A stretch of DNA of 64,000 nt, taken from positions 2,017,796-2,081,795 of the forward strand of contig NZ_FOXJ01000001.1 of the NCBI RefSeq assembly GCF_900115685.1, written 5' to 3'. The notes under the pieces were generated by a model that saw only the letters and a program-made list of their open reading frames with translations, ran no database searches and was not told the origin of the DNA. The position numbers and the translations under genes are program-made. Source of the DNA: Variovorax sp. 770b2. GTDB taxonomy: Bacteria; Pseudomonadota; Gammaproteobacteria; Burkholderiales; Burkholderiaceae_C. Shown in pieces: positions 25,418 through 37,356 of this stretch (position 1 is the stretch's first letter; the number at the start of each line of letters is the position of its first letter).

Positions 25418-25449
25418 ATGCGTTGTCCTCCGGGTGTCATCTTGCCGGA

Positions 25450-26223
25450 TCAGCGGGTGGTGTAGCCACCGTTGGCAAAAATCGTCTGGCCGGTGATCCA
25501 CCAGCCTTCGGTGACCAGGAAGCGAACGATCGGCGCGATGTCCTCGATGTCGGTCAGGCCCTTCCTGGAGAACTTGCTGAGCGCGGCCGCGCTGCTGTGG
25601 TATTCGACGGCCTCCTTGCTCTCCTGGCCATAGAAGAACGGCGTGTCCATCGGTCCCGGACCGATGGCGTTGACCGAGATGCCGCGCTCGCCGAACTCCT
25701 TGGAGGCCGCGCGCGTGAAATGCTCCACCGCCGCCTTCGAGCCCGGGTAGATCGCATAGAACGGCGTGTAGGCCGCCAGCAGCGAACTCACCAGCGAGAC
25801 GATGCTGCCGCCATCGGCCATCGTGCGGCCGGCCTGCTGGATGAAGAAGAACGCGGCCTTGGCATTGGCATCGAAGCTCTTGTCGTAGTCGGCTTCGCTG
25901 ACGTCCAGGATCGGCTTCTTGATGACCACGCCCGCGGTGTTGATGGCGATGTCGACCTGGCCGAAATGCTTCACGGCCTGGTCGAACAGCTTGACGTTGT
26001 TGTCGACCACCGAGAGGTCGCCCTGCACCAGCAGCGTGTCGGCGCCCTTCGCCTTCAGGGCCGCGGCGGTTTTCTCTGCGTCGCCGCGCGAGGCGTCGCT
26101 GTTGTAGTGGATGGCGATGCCGCGGGCACCGCCGTCGACCAGCTGGTGGCCGATGAGCGCGCCGAGGTTCTTGCCGCCGCCGCCGATGACGGCGACCTTG
26201 TTCTTGAGGGTGCGTGAGGCCAT
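25450..26223 (-). CDS. Short-chain dehydrogenase/reductase
   Basis: 257 aa classical SDR fold. The cofactor motif is the less common GGGGKNLG near residues 14-21, the NAG equivalent is NTAGVV, the serine is in SLVSSLL and the Tyr-Lys pair is YPGSK. These suffice for NAD(P)-dependent oxidation or reduction. A divergent LysR gene starts 131 nt away and probably controls it. The substrate is not evident. Confidence 0.9.
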   Translation of the reverse strand: MASRTLKNKVAVIGGGGKNLGALIGHQLVDGGARGIAIHYNSDASRGDAEKTAAALKAKGADTLLVQGDLSVVDNNVKLFDQAVKHFGQVDIAINTAGVVIKKPILDVSEADYDKSFDANAKAAFFFIQQAGRTMADGGSIVSLVSSLLAAYTPFYAIYPGSKAAVEHFTRAASKEFGERGISVNAIGPGPMDTPFFYGQESKEAVEYHSSAAALSKFSRKGLTDIEDIAPIVRFLVTEGWWITGQTIFANGGYTTR

Positions 26224-26354
26224 GGAATGAGCTCCTGTTGAAAACGTGGATGTGTGACGGGAAGTCGCAGTCTATTGATGGAGGACGCCGAGATAAAGCG
26301 ACCAGACACCGCTAGACTGTTTAAAAAATCACGAACAATCGAGGCCATACGTCC

Positions 26355-27293
26355 ATGGACCGCATCGACCTGCTCAAGGTCTTCCTGAGCGTCGCCGAGA
26401 CCGGCAGCTTCACCCGCGCGGCCGACCGCCTCGCGCTGCCGCGCGCCGCCATCTCCACCGCCGTGCAACAGCTCGAAGCGCGGCTGGGCTCGCGCCTTCT
26501 TCACCGGACCACGCGGCGCGTGAGCCTCACGCCCGACGGCGAAGCGCTGCTGGAGCGCGCCCGCGCGCTGGTCACCGACATGGAGGACATCGAGCAGCAG
26601 TTCCTTCCCGCGCACAGCGACGTGAGCGGCAGGCTCAAGGTCGACGTGCCGAGCCGCATCGCGCGGCTCGTCATCGCGCCGGCCCTGCCGGATTTCTTCG
26701 CGCGCTTTCCGGCCATCGAGCTGGAACTGGGTTCGAGCGACCGTGCCGTGGACCTGGTGCTCGAAGGCGTCGATTGCGCCCTGCGCGTCGGGCCGCTGGC
26801 CAGCAGCAGCCTGGTGGCGCGGCCGCTCGGGCACTTCACGCTGATCAACTGCGCGAGCCCCGCCTACCTCGCGCGCCACGGCACACCGCGAACGCCCGCC
26901 GATCTGCCGCAGCACATCGCGGTCAACTACGCCTCGCCGACCAGCGGCCGCGCGGCGCCCTGGGAATGGCAGCGCGACGGCGAGACCGCGACGCTGCGCA
27001 TGCGCAGCCAGGTGGCCGCGAACAATGCCGAGACCTACATCGCCTGCGCGCTGGCCGGGCTGGGGCTGATCCAGATCCCGGCCTACGACGTGCGCGGGCA
27101 TCTCGCGGCCGGCGAACTGGTCCAGGTGCTGCCCGAGGCGCGCGCCGAGCCGCTGCCGGTGCAGCTGGTGTATCCGCACCGGCGCAATCTCTCGCGTCGC
27201 ATGCAGGCCTTTGCAGGGTGGCTCGAAACGCTGCTCGCCGATTCGCTCGACAAGCCCGCCGGCGCCCGCCCCCGCAAGCCCCGTCAGTCCTGA
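26355..27293 (+). CDS. LysR-family regulator divergent from SDR
   Basis: 312 aa. Winged helix at residues 1-60 (DLLKVFLSVAETGSFTRAADRLALPRAAIS), followed by the two-lobe effector domain with HIAVNYASPTSGRAAPWEW and AETYIACALAGLGLIQIPAYDV. This is the CrgA/DmlR-like subgroup. The 131-nt intergenic region shared with the SDR gene holds AT-rich sequence and TN11A-like sites around 26310-26340. The regulator is probably autoregulated and acts on the SDR. Confidence 0.9.
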   Translation: MDRIDLLKVFLSVAETGSFTRAADRLALPRAAISTAVQQLEARLGSRLLHRTTRRVSLTPDGEALLERARALVTDMEDIEQQFLPAHSDVSGRLKVDVPSRIARLVIAPALPDFFARFPAIELELGSSDRAVDLVLEGVDCALRVGPLASSSLVARPLGHFTLINCASPAYLARHGTPRTPADLPQHIAVNYASPTSGRAAPWEWQRDGETATLRMRSQVAANNAETYIACALAGLGLIQIPAYDVRGHLAAGELVQVLPEARAEPLPVQLVYPHRRNLSRRMQAFAGWLETLLADSLDKPAGARPRKPRQS

Positions 27294-27297
27294 CGCA

Positions 27298-27825
27298 TCA
27301 CTGCGTCTCGCTCTTCGCCCGGCCGTACGGCGCGGTCTTCAGGAGATGGAACTTGCCGTCGCGCAGCTCGTGGAACTCCACCACGTCGTTGCCGTTTTCA
27401 CGGTCCATGGTGCCCGCCTGGATCAGGAGCCGGCTCGACAGCCTGTAGACAAGCTCCTGGCCATCTTCCTTCTCGAACTCCGGCTTCAGCGGATAGACGC
27501 TCATGAGCGCGCCAGGCATCGCGATGGCGCGCCCGGTCGACGCGTCGATCACCGCGCCGACGTTGCACCCGCCGGTGCCGCAGCCCCAACGCGTCACGAT
27601 GTAGCGGCCGGCGAACTCCGGCTTGCCATTGGCAATGGCTTCCCGCAACCGCGTGCGGTAGGAGCGCGAGAACTCGTCGTCCATTGCCAGCGGGTGATTG
27701 CGTCCGGTATATGGCGCCTCGGCCGGGTAATCCTTGAACTGGGGCACGGCCGGCGGCGTCTGCGCGCTCACGGCTGCGGCATGCAGCAGGGTGGCCGCCA
27801 GAACGGCCCCAAACATCCTCTTCAC
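27298..27825 (-). CDS. Secreted protein of unknown function
   Basis: 175 aa with a signal peptide ending around VSAQ (residue 23). The mature part has a Cys-rich segment RWGCGTGGCNVGAVIDASTG and a conserved-looking C-terminal half without a catalytic motif I can name. Start GTG 27825 has a strong AAGGAGGAA site upstream and overlaps the stop of the LysR gene as GTGA. It should be a periplasmic protein made together with that regulator. The two cysteines are three residues apart and could form a disulfide or bind metal. Confidence 0.82.
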   Translation of the reverse strand: MKRMFGAVLAATLLHAAAVSAQTPPAVPQFKDYPAEAPYTGRNHPLAMDDEFSRSYRTRLREAIANGKPEFAGRYIVTRWGCGTGGCNVGAVIDASTGRAIAMPGALMSVYPLKPEFEKEDGQELVYRLSSRLLIQAGTMDRENGNDVVEFHELRDGKFHLLKTAPYGRAKSETQ

Positions 27826-28781
27826 GCGATTCCTCCTTCTTTCTGCCTGGCACCGCGCTCGCGCACGAACGCCACGAAACGTGCGAGCGCCGGGTTGTTC
27901 GCGCCCTCGGGCCACACCAGGCTGGTCTCGCACACCGGGAGCACCGGTGCGCTGCGGCGCCGGGCGGCCGGAGCGAATTCTGCGGCACGGCGATAGACGA
28001 CGCCCGCGCGCCGGAACTGCGTGACGCTCTCCGGCACCCAGGCCACGCCGATGTCTCCGGAGACCAGGTTGACGATGGTCTGCATCTGGATGGCCTCCTG
28101 CGCGAGTTGCGGCACGCGGCCCGCCGCGTGATAGAGCCCGAAGATCGCGTCGTGCAGCGAAGGCACGATGCGGCGCGGGAAGATCACCAGCGGCTCGGCC
28201 AGCACGTTGGCCAGCAGCAGCTTCTGCGTGCGGGCCAACGCGTGCGGGGCCGGCAGCGCGAGCACCAGCGGCTCCTCGGACACGGCCAGCCGCGCCAGGC
28301 CCGGTGGCGCGGCGCCGGGCGAATGCAGCATGAGCCCGGCATCGATCTCGCCGCGCGCGAAGGCTTCCAGCTGCACGTCGCCGGTGGCCTCGACCAGTTC
28401 GAGCGCCACCTCGGGGCACAGCACGCGGAACTCGCGCACCCAGGCCGGCAACTGCTCGAAGCCGACCGTCGAGACGAAGGCGATGCGCACCCGCCCCACC
28501 TGCCCCGCCGCCGCCGCGCGCGCCCGCGCCGGCAACGCCTGCGCGCGGGCCAGCAGCTCGCGCACGTCGGGCAGCAGCGCCTCGCCGGCGGGGGTGAGCG
28601 CCACGCGCCTTCGGGTGCGGTCGAACAGCACCACGCCCAGCGTCTTCTCGAGCTGGGCGATGGCCTGCGTCACGGGCGGCTGCGTCATGTGCAGCCGGAG
28701 CGCCGCGCGACCGAAGTGCAGTTCCTCGGCCACGGCGACGAACTGGCGCCAGGCACGCAGGTCGATGAGGGCTTCATTCAT
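27822..28781 (-). CDS. LysR-family regulator
   Basis: 319 aa. Helix-turn-helix [32 protein letters not shown] at about residues 14-45, then an effector domain of the BenM/CatM/TfdR-like type. It is divergent from ilvD, with 104 nt between starts. It is translationally coupled to the secreted protein downstream. Whether it regulates ilvD or its own operon cannot be told. Confidence 0.9.
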   Translation of the reverse strand: MNEALIDLRAWRQFVAVAEELHFGRAALRLHMTQPPVTQAIAQLEKTLGVVLFDRTRRRVALTPAGEALLPDVRELLARAQALPARARAAAAGQVGRVRIAFVSTVGFEQLPAWVREFRVLCPEVALELVEATGDVQLEAFARGEIDAGLMLHSPGAAPPGLARLAVSEEPLVLALPAPHALARTQKLLLANVLAEPLVIFPRRIVPSLHDAIFGLYHAAGRVPQLAQEAIQMQTIVNLVSGDIGVAWVPESVTQFRRAGVVYRRAAEFAPAARRRSAPVLPVCETSLVWPEGANNPALARFVAFVRERGARQKEGGIA

Positions 28782-28885
28782 ATGCCAAGCATATCAATCC
28801 AGGCTTCAAATTGGATTGGAACCAATCAATCAGAAGTCCGATACTTGGGGCTCCCCCCCGATCTCCCCACGATAGAAGAGACACC

Positions 28886-30580
28886 ATGGACACCAAGCCG
28901 ATCCAGATCAACCGCCGCAGCGCCAACATCGTCGAAGGCAAGAGCCGCGCGCCCAACCGCTCGATGTTCTACGCCATGGGCTACGAAGAGAGCGACTTCA
29001 AGAAGCCGATGGTCGGCGTGGCCAACGGCCACAGCACCATCACCCCCTGCAACTCGGGCCTGCAGAAGCTGGCCGACGCGGCCATCCAGGGCATCGAGGA
29101 AGCCGGCGGCAACGCGCAGGTGTTCGGCACTCCCACCATCTCCGACGGCATGGCCATGGGCACCGAAGGCATGAAGTACTCGCTGGTGAGCCGCGAAGTG
29201 ATCTCCGACTGCATCGAGACCTGCGTGGGCGGCCAGTGGATGGACGGCGTGCTCGTGGTCGGCGGCTGCGACAAGAACATGCCCGGCGGCCTCATGGGCA
29301 TGCTGCGCGCCAACGTGCCGGCCATCTACGTCTACGGCGGCACCATCCTCCCGGGCCGCTACAAGGGCCAGGACCTGAACATCGTGAGCGTGTTCGAAGC
29401 CGTGGGCCAGAACGCCGCCGGCAACATGAGCGACGAGGACCTGCACGAGATCGAGAAGCGCGCCATTCCCGGCACCGGCTCCTGCGGCGGCATGTACACG
29501 GCCAACACCATGTCCAGCGCGTTCGAGGCGCTGGGCATCTCGCTGCCCTACTCGTCCACCATGGCGAATCCGCACGACGAAAAAGCCAACTCGGCCAAGG
29601 AATCGGCCAAGGTGCTGATCGAGGCGATCAAGAAAGACCTGAAGCCGCGCGACATCGTGACCAAGAAGGCCATCGAGAACGCCGTGGCCGTGATCATGGC
29701 CACCGGCGGCTCGACCAACGCGGTGCTGCACTTCCTGGCGATCGCGCACGCGGCCGAAGTGGAATGGACCATCGACGACTTCGAGCGCATGCGCAAGAAG
29801 GTGCCGGTGCTGTGCGACCTGAAGCCCTCGGGCAAGTACCTGGCGGTCGACCTGCACCAGGCCGGCGGCATTCCGCAGGTCATGAAGGTGCTACTGAACG
29901 CGGGCCTCTTGCACGGCGACTGCATCACCATCAGCGGCCAGACCATTGCCGAAGTGCTGAAGGACGTGCCCGACGTGCCACGCGCCGACCAGGACGTGAT
30001 CCGTGCGATCGACAAGCCGATGTATGCCGAGGGCCACCTGGCCATCCTGAAGGGCAACCTCTCGCCCGAAGGCGCGGTCGCCAAGATCACGGGCCTGAAG
30101 AACCCGGTCATCACCGGCCCGGCGCGCGTATTCGACGACGAGCAGTCGGCGCTGCAAGCCATCCTGGCCGGCAAGATCGTGGCGGGCGACGTGATGGTGC
30201 TGCGCTACCTGGGCCCCAAGGGCGGCCCGGGCATGCCGGAAATGCTGGCGCCGACCGGCGCGCTGATCGGCGCGGGCCTGGGCGAGAGCGTGGGCCTCAT
30301 CACCGACGGCCGCTTCTCGGGCGGCACCTGGGGCATGGTGGTGGGCCACGTGGCGCCCGAAGCGGCGGCGGGCGGCACCATCGCGTTCGTGAACGAAGGC
30401 GACTCGATCACCATCGATGCGCACAAGCTGGTGCTCGAGCTCAACGTGCCCGAGGCCGAGATCGCCCGGCGCCGCGAAGGCTGGAAGGCTCCGGCACCGC
30501 GCTACACGCGCGGCGTGCAGGCCAAGTTCGCGTTCAACGCCTCGAGCGCGAGCTCGGGCGCGGTGCTCGACAAGTTCTGA
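28886..30580 (+). CDS. ilvD: Dihydroxy-acid dehydratase
   Basis: 564 aa. It dehydrates 2,3-dihydroxy-isovalerate and -methylvalerate in valine, leucine and isoleucine synthesis. Cluster cysteines are Cys55 (TPCNSG), Cys128 (GGCDKNMPG) and Cys200 ([14 protein letters not shown]), the pattern of the short [2Fe-2S] type. Start ATG 28886 gives [12 protein letters not shown] and has GAAGAG upstream. The frame extends further upstream without a better site. The gene converges with a DUF3592 gene without any gap. Confidence 0.95.
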   Translation: MDTKPIQINRRSANIVEGKSRAPNRSMFYAMGYEESDFKKPMVGVANGHSTITPCNSGLQKLADAAIQGIEEAGGNAQVFGTPTISDGMAMGTEGMKYSLVSREVISDCIETCVGGQWMDGVLVVGGCDKNMPGGLMGMLRANVPAIYVYGGTILPGRYKGQDLNIVSVFEAVGQNAAGNMSDEDLHEIEKRAIPGTGSCGGMYTANTMSSAFEALGISLPYSSTMANPHDEKANSAKESAKVLIEAIKKDLKPRDIVTKKAIENAVAVIMATGGSTNAVLHFLAIAHAAEVEWTIDDFERMRKKVPVLCDLKPSGKYLAVDLHQAGGIPQVMKVLLNAGLLHGDCITISGQTIAEVLKDVPDVPRADQDVIRAIDKPMYAEGHLAILKGNLSPEGAVAKITGLKNPVITGPARVFDDEQSALQAILAGKIVAGDVMVLRYLGPKGGPGMPEMLAPTGALIGAGLGESVGLITDGRFSGGTWGMVVGHVAPEAAAGGTIAFVNEGDSITIDAHKLVLELNVPEAEIARRREGWKAPAPRYTRGVQAKFAFNASSASSGAVLDKF

Positions 30581-31402
30581 TCAGGCCATCATCCACGCGC
30601 CGTAGCCGAAGGCCGCAAAGCCCAGGCCCACGATCGCGAGGATGCCCAGGACCTCGAAGTCTCTCGCCGGCGGCAGGCACTGCACGACCATGTGCAGCAA
30701 GGCACCCACGCCGATGGTGAAGAAGCCCGCACCGAACTGCTTCATGGGGTTCGGGTCGGGATAGAAGAACGCCAGCGCGAAGCCGGCAAGAAAAACCACG
30801 TTGGCCACCACCGTGCCGCGCGTGCGCCAGCGCTGCTGCGCGGGCGTGCGCGTGCGCACCACGCCGCGTCCGCTGCGGTGGCGGCTCTCCTTGATGGCCA
30901 TGCCGGTGAAGAAGATGCCGGAGAGGGTCGGAAACCCGCCGAAGAGCCCGAGCGCCCAGACGATGCCCCACATGTTCTGGAAATCGGCCACCAGCGCCTG
31001 CGACGGATCGGCCGGCTTGTAGCGCACGTCGACCGGGTCGTCCGGCGATTTGTCGGAAAGCCCACCGCCGAGCCCCTTGACGCGGCGCGCCTGCCCGTCG
31101 GACGCGGTGTACTCGACGACCGGGGCGCGGGTGGTCGTCGTGCGGCCCTTGCTGTCCTTGCTGCGCTCTTCGACGAACTCGACGAGGCGCCCTTCCACCA
31201 GCACCGTGCCGGCAATCGATTGATGGCGCTGCCAGCCCACCGTGGCCGCGCCGTAGAGCCCCGCGCAGCCGATCAGCAGCGCCCCGACACCGACACCCCA
31301 GAAGAGCGTCTTCCGCCAGCCCACGAGCGCGCCGATGGCCGGCCCGACAAGGAGGGACAGCCCGAAGACGAGCAGTGCGTGGGTGGCGGCTTCGTCATCC
31401 AT
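30581..31402 (-). CDS. DUF3592-like membrane protein
   Basis: 273 aa. Two helices at the N-terminus (about 8-28 and 32-53), a soluble domain from 60 to 130 (IAGTVLVEGRLVEFVEERS, VVEYTASDGQARRVKG), then further helices near 140-165, 200-220, 228-245 and 250-270. The domain between the helices matches the DUF3592 pattern. Function is unknown. It ends directly against ilvD (stop codons adjacent). Confidence 0.8.
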   Translation of the reverse strand: MDDEAATHALLVFGLSLLVGPAIGALVGWRKTLFWGVGVGALLIGCAGLYGAATVGWQRHQSIAGTVLVEGRLVEFVEERSKDSKGRTTTTRAPVVEYTASDGQARRVKGLGGGLSDKSPDDPVDVRYKPADPSQALVADFQNMWGIVWALGLFGGFPTLSGIFFTGMAIKESRHRSGRGVVRTRTPAQQRWRTRGTVVANVVFLAGFALAFFYPDPNPMKQFGAGFFTIGVGALLHMVVQCLPPARDFEVLGILAIVGLGFAAFGYGAWMMA

Positions 31403-31455
31403 GGCGCGCTTGGGTCCGAAGAGCGCGCGATGGTGGCCGGGAAGCGGCTATGCGC

Positions 31456-31710
31456 TCAGCGGCGCGGGCGCTGGCCGTTGCTGGTCGGCAGGCCCATGTT
31501 GGCCTTCTGGCGGTCGATACGCGCTTGCTTGCGGCGGTTTTCGCGTTCGACGACCTTGCGCTTGGTGTAGCCCGACGAATCGGCCCATGCCCACCACGCG
31601 ACGGCCAGCGCGAACGGCGACAGCACGATCCACCAGCTCCAGCCGGCAACGGCGCCGACTTCGAAGTATTTGAGGCCCAGGCCCAGCAGGCCCAACAGCA
31701 AGAACAGCAT
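31456..31710 (-). CDS. Small Trp-rich membrane protein
   Basis: 84 aa. Two short hydrophobic helices contain the tryptophans (WSWWIVLSPFALAVAWWAWAD), followed by a basic tail (YTKRKVVERENRRKQARIDRQK). It corresponds to the TIGR04438 small Trp-rich proteins of Burkholderiales, of unknown function. GGAGGG lies upstream of the start. Confidence 0.85.
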   Translation of the reverse strand: MLFLLLGLLGLGLKYFEVGAVAGWSWWIVLSPFALAVAWWAWADSSGYTKRKVVERENRRKQARIDRQKANMGLPTSNGQRPRR

Positions 31711-31818
31711 CGCGAATCCCTCCGGGTTGTTGTCAACGCATCCGGACGCCGGTCGACGGCGCTACCTACAATCGCGTTGGCATCGAATGTAACCCAGCCC
31801 TTACGAAATAAATCCCCC

Positions 31819-32127
31819 ATGAAAAGAGTTCTGTTCGCCGCAGCCCTGGGCCTTGGCCTCGCCGCGCCCGCCTTCGCCGACCTGGCCCTGGCCACGTCGA
31901 AGAACTGCATGAGCTGCCACGCGGTCGACCGCAAGGTGCTCGGCCCGTCCTTCAAGGACGTGGCCACGAAGTACAAGGACGACAAAAGCGCCGTCGACAC
32001 CCTGGCCACCAAGATCGTGAAGGGCGGCTCCGGCGTGTGGGGCCCGGTGCCCATGCCGGCGAACAACCAGGTCAGCGAAGCCGATGCGAAGAAGCTGGCC
32101 GCCTGGGTGCTCGCCACGCCGCGCTGA
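31819..32127 (+). CDS. Cytochrome c551/c552-type protein
   Basis: 102 aa. A signal peptide ends at PAFA-D (residue 21). The haem site CMSCH follows at about residues 32-36, and a Met in PVPMPANNQV is the probable axial ligand. Length and layout match small periplasmic c551/c8 cytochromes that shuttle electrons to oxidases or reductases. It is monocistronic and divergent from the Trp-rich protein gene. Confidence 0.92.
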   Translation: MKRVLFAAALGLGLAAPAFADLALATSKNCMSCHAVDRKVLGPSFKDVATKYKDDKSAVDTLATKIVKGGSGVWGPVPMPANNQVSEADAKKLAAWVLATPR

Positions 32128-32156
32128 GGCGGCTCGACCCACTGCGCCGAGGCGGT

Positions 32157-32663
32157 TCAACCCTGAGGATTGATGTCGGCCGGGACCACCACCGGCCGGC
32201 GCTCGATGCGGTCTTCGAGCTGGCCGATGTGCGCGGCCAGCGTGTTGTCGGTCTGCTCTGAGCGCAGCCGCACCGCGTTCTCCAGCTGGTCGATGCGCGC
32301 CACCAGCGCCGTGTGCCGGTCGGCGTTGTGCGCCATGTGCTTGTTCTCCTGCGCTTCGAGAAAATTGCGCAGCTCGGTGAAGCGCGAGGCCTCGGCCTTG
32401 TCGGCCAGGTCGCGCTGGACCTGCATTTCCTTCGTGTGGCGCTTGGTGTCCAGCAGCACCGAGCTGTGCAGGTACAGCACGTAGACCAGGAAGAAGGCGG
32501 CCAGCACGACCGTGAGGCCCAGCATGATCAGCCCCAGCGGCGCCGAGACGGTCATGAAGCCCAGCCACACGTCGGTGGGGGCCGCGAGCGTCCCCCAGTT
32601 CAATGCGGCGAGCGCTGCGATCAGCAGCACGATGACGAACAGGAAAGCGGATCTCACGCCCAT
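32157..32663 (-). CDS. LapA-domain membrane protein with coiled coil
   Basis: 168 aa. Two N-terminal helices (residues 5-25 and 38-65) match LapA/DUF1049 proteins, which in E. coli help assemble lipopolysaccharide. A long coiled coil follows (about 72-150). GAGGAGG lies before the start. The tail is longer than in simple LapA proteins, so the match covers only the first half. Confidence 0.72.
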   Translation of the reverse strand: MGVRSAFLFVIVLLIAALAALNWGTLAAPTDVWLGFMTVSAPLGLIMLGLTVVLAAFFLVYVLYLHSSVLLDTKRHTKEMQVQRDLADKAEASRFTELRNFLEAQENKHMAHNADRHTALVARIDQLENAVRLRSEQTDNTLAAHIGQLEDRIERRPVVVPADINPQG

Positions 32664-32792
32664 GGGGGGCCTCCTCTGAAAAGATCGAACACAACAACCG
32701 GCGCCGCACGCCTTGGGGCGCGCGGCAACGGGTTGGTTTTACCTCAGGCAAAGGGCCCGTCCGGCGCTGCCGGACGGACAGGCGGCCACGTC

Positions 32793-34790
<1,998 letters not shown>

Positions 34791-34937
34791 TCGCTTTGTC
34801 TCCTGGATGGGTGCGGCCGTAATGTCGGCGGGTGCACTTACGGGTCACTGACGCGTCCGATGTTAGTTCGCAGGGTTATCACGAGTACGACACGGGGGCA
34901 CCCATAAAATCGCCGGTCTTCCACGAACCCCCCACCG

Positions 34938-35573
34938 ATGTCCGCTCCCGATCCCTTCGACCCCCTGAACCCGCCCCCCACCCGGACCGTGCCGATGGGG
35001 CCGTTGCCCAAGCTGATCTTCGCCAGCCGCTGGCTGCAATTGCCGTTGTACCTGGGCCTGATCGTCGCGCAGGCGGTGTACGTGGTGCACTTCCTGGTCG
35101 AGTTGCTGCACCTGGTCGAAGCCGCGTTCGGCAGCCAGACCGCGCTGCAGGCCCTGATCACCAGCATCGGCTACAAGACCACCGCGCCGGTCGGCGCTCT
35201 CAACGAGACGGTGATCATGCTGGTGGTGCTGGCGCTGATCGACGTGGTGATGATCTCCAACCTGCTGATCATGGTGATCGTGGGCGGCTACGAGACCTTC
35301 GTGAGCCGCATGAACCTGGAAGGCCACCGCGACCAGCCCGAGTGGCTGAGCCACGTGAACGCCTCGGTGCTCAAGGTGAAGCTGGCCACCGCCATCATCG
35401 GCATCAGTTCGATCCACCTGCTGAAGACCTTCATCAACGCGGACAACTACACCGACCGCGTGCTGATTGCGCAGACGGTGATCCACATCACCTTCCTGTT
35501 CTCGGCCATCGCCATCGCCTACACCGACAAGCTGATGACCGCGAACGCGGCCCAGGGCGGCGCGCCTCACTGA
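34938..35573 (+). CDS. yqhA: UPF0114 family membrane protein (YqhA-like)
   Basis: 211 aa with three to four helices. The family core SRWLQLPLYLGLIVAQAVYV, LIDVVMISNLLIMVIVGGYETFVSR and KLATAIIGISSIHLLK is clear. Function is not established. It diverges from acs and stands alone. Confidence 0.9.
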   Translation: MSAPDPFDPLNPPPTRTVPMGPLPKLIFASRWLQLPLYLGLIVAQAVYVVHFLVELLHLVEAAFGSQTALQALITSIGYKTTAPVGALNETVIMLVVLALIDVVMISNLLIMVIVGGYETFVSRMNLEGHRDQPEWLSHVNASVLKVKLATAIIGISSIHLLKTFINADNYTDRVLIAQTVIHITFLFSAIAIAYTDKLMTANAAQGGAPH

Positions 35574-35598
35574 AAGAGAAAGCCCGCGCGCGCTCGCC

Positions 35599-36519
35599 CT
35601 AGGCGGCGGCGCGCGGCGCATCCCACGCCGGCACTTCGGTGAAACGCTCGGCCAGGAAGTCGAGCATCGTGCGCAGCGTGGCCGGCATGTGCTTGCGCGA
35701 GGCGTACACCGCGTACATGCCGACGACCTGCGGCTCGCAATCCGCAAAGAGCGGCACCAGCTCGCCGGCCTGCAGCAGCTCCGCTGTCAGGTAGGTCGGC
35801 AGCATCGCGATGCCGGCGCCGGCTCGCGCGAGGAACATCAGGCTCGCCGCATCGTTGGTCGAGACGTTGCCCGCCACGGCCACGGACACCGGCTCCCCGC
35901 TGTCCTTGCGCGTGAAGTTCCAGAGGCTGCGCCCGAAGTACGAATGCGTGAGGCAGTTGCGCTGCGCCAGTTCCTCCACGCGCAGCGGCTGGCCGTGCGC
36001 CTTCAGATAGGCCGGTGACGCGCACACCACCGAGCGGCACACGGTGAGCCGCCGCGCGATCAGGTTCGGATCGATCTCCACCGCCACGCGGATCGCCAGG
36101 TCGATGCGCTCGTCCACCAGGTTCACCGCCCGGTCGAGCAGCACCAGGTCGACCGCCACGGCCGGATAGCGCCGGACGTACTCGGCCACCGCATCGGCCA
36201 GCTGCGCCTGCGCGAACGAGGCGCTGCAGGTGATGCGCAACTGGCCGCTCGGCGCCTCGGCCGGATGCCGCACGGCGGCCTGCATGTCGCCCGTGAGCTC
36301 GAGCACCTGGCGGCAGCGCGGCAGCAGTTCCTCGCCGGCGGCGGTGAGGCTCAGGCGGCGCGTGGTGCGGTGCAGAAGGCGCGCGCCGGTCCATTGCTCC
36401 AGTTCGGCCACGTAGCGCGTGACCACCGGGCGGGACATGTCCAGCTTCTCGGCGGCGGCCGACAGGCTGCCCGAATCCACCACGTTCACGAACACCCGCA
36501 TTGCGTTCAATCGGTCCAT
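35599..36519 (-). CDS. LysR-family regulator divergent from NAD(P)-binding protein
   Basis: 306 aa. Helix-turn-helix RVFVNVVDSGSLSAAAEKLDMSRPVVTRYVAELE at about residues 8-41; effector domain with SGQLRITCSASFAQAQLADAVAEY. CrgA/DmlR-like subgroup. Start MDRLNAMRVF at 36519. The divergent oxidoreductase begins 101 nt away, and the gap has AT-rich TN11A-like sites, so it likely regulates that gene. Confidence 0.9.
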   Translation of the reverse strand: MDRLNAMRVFVNVVDSGSLSAAAEKLDMSRPVVTRYVAELEQWTGARLLHRTTRRLSLTAAGEELLPRCRQVLELTGDMQAAVRHPAEAPSGQLRITCSASFAQAQLADAVAEYVRRYPAVAVDLVLLDRAVNLVDERIDLAIRVAVEIDPNLIARRLTVCRSVVCASPAYLKAHGQPLRVEELAQRNCLTHSYFGRSLWNFTRKDSGEPVSVAVAGNVSTNDAASLMFLARAGAGIAMLPTYLTAELLQAGELVPLFADCEPQVVGMYAVYASRKHMPATLRTMLDFLAERFTEVPAWDAPRAAA

Positions 36520-36620
36520 TCGAACGATTTTAGGAATAAAGAAGCGCGGATTTCGAGGTATTTCTTTCGAAACCAGAAACCTAAGATGCGATTCATCCCA
36601 TCCACTTCCTGGAGTCACTC

Positions 36621-37238
36621 ATGAGCCACATCGCCATCATCGGCGCCACCGGACGCGCCGGCGGCCGCCTTCTCGACGAGGCGCTGCGCCGCGGCCACAC
36701 CGTCACCGCCATCGCGCGCAAGGCCAGCGAGAAGCTGGCGGGCCGCGCCAACGTGAAGGCCGTGGACGTCGACGCGCTCGACGGCCCCGCGCTGGAGCAG
36801 GCACTGGCCGGCCACGACGCCGTGTTCAGCGCCGCGCACTTCGCCACCGTGCCGCCCGCGGCCGTCATCGGCCCGGTCAAGCACGCGGGGGTCAAGCGCC
36901 TGCTGGTGGTCGGCGGCGCCGGCAGCCTGTTCGCGGCGCCGGGCCTGAAGGTGATCGAGACGCCGAACTTCCCCGACGCCTACCGCGCCGAAGCCACGGC
37001 CGGCGGCGTGTTCCTGGATGCGCTGCGCAGCGAAAAGGAACTCGACTGGACTTTCCTCTCGCCCTCGGCCGAGTTCGTCGACGGCGAGCGCACGGGCAAG
37101 TTCCGCCTGGGCAAGGACGACCTGCTGGTGAGCGCCGAGGGCCGAAGCTGGATCAGCTTCGAGGACTACGCGATCGCGTTCATCGACGAGCTCGAGAAGC
37201 CCGCGCACTCGCGCCAGCGGTACACCATCGGGTATTGA
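36621..37238 (+). CDS. NAD(P)-binding NmrA-like oxidoreductase
   Basis: 205 aa Rossmann-fold protein. The nucleotide motif GATGRAGG is at residues 8-15. It belongs to the NmrA/YwnB group of single-domain NAD(P)H-binding proteins, which include quinone reductase-like and regulatory members. It is divergent from a LysR gene. Confidence 0.88.
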   Translation: MSHIAIIGATGRAGGRLLDEALRRGHTVTAIARKASEKLAGRANVKAVDVDALDGPALEQALAGHDAVFSAAHFATVPPAAVIGPVKHAGVKRLLVVGGAGSLFAAPGLKVIETPNFPDAYRAEATAGGVFLDALRSEKELDWTFLSPSAEFVDGERTGKFRLGKDDLLVSAEGRSWISFEDYAIAFIDELEKPAHSRQRYTIGY

Positions 37239-37240
37239 GG

Positions 37241-37295
37241 CTCGCCCCCAGGCTGCGCGCACTTCGTGTCGCTTCGCCAACCCCCTACCGGGGGC
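37241..37295 (+). repeat. 55-bp intergenic repeat, copy B
   Basis: 52/55 identical to copy A at 25039-25093. It lies immediately after the stop of the NAD(P)-binding protein and before the convergent fumC. It ends in CCCCCTACCGGGGG, and a second GC-rich inverted repeat (GGCCGCTCCGGGCGGCC) follows. This could double as a terminator for both genes. Confidence 0.85.
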
Positions 37296-37356
37296 GGGCC
37301 GGCCGCTCCGGGCGGCCGCGCGCGGAGGCCCCCACGAACAAACCGGCGCCCGAACC

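Noticed and set aside
32757..32773. GTCCGGC/GCCGGAC hairpin after acs as a separate terminator entry
   Set aside because: The stem is good but no T-tract follows on the minus strand, so it is only mentioned under acs.
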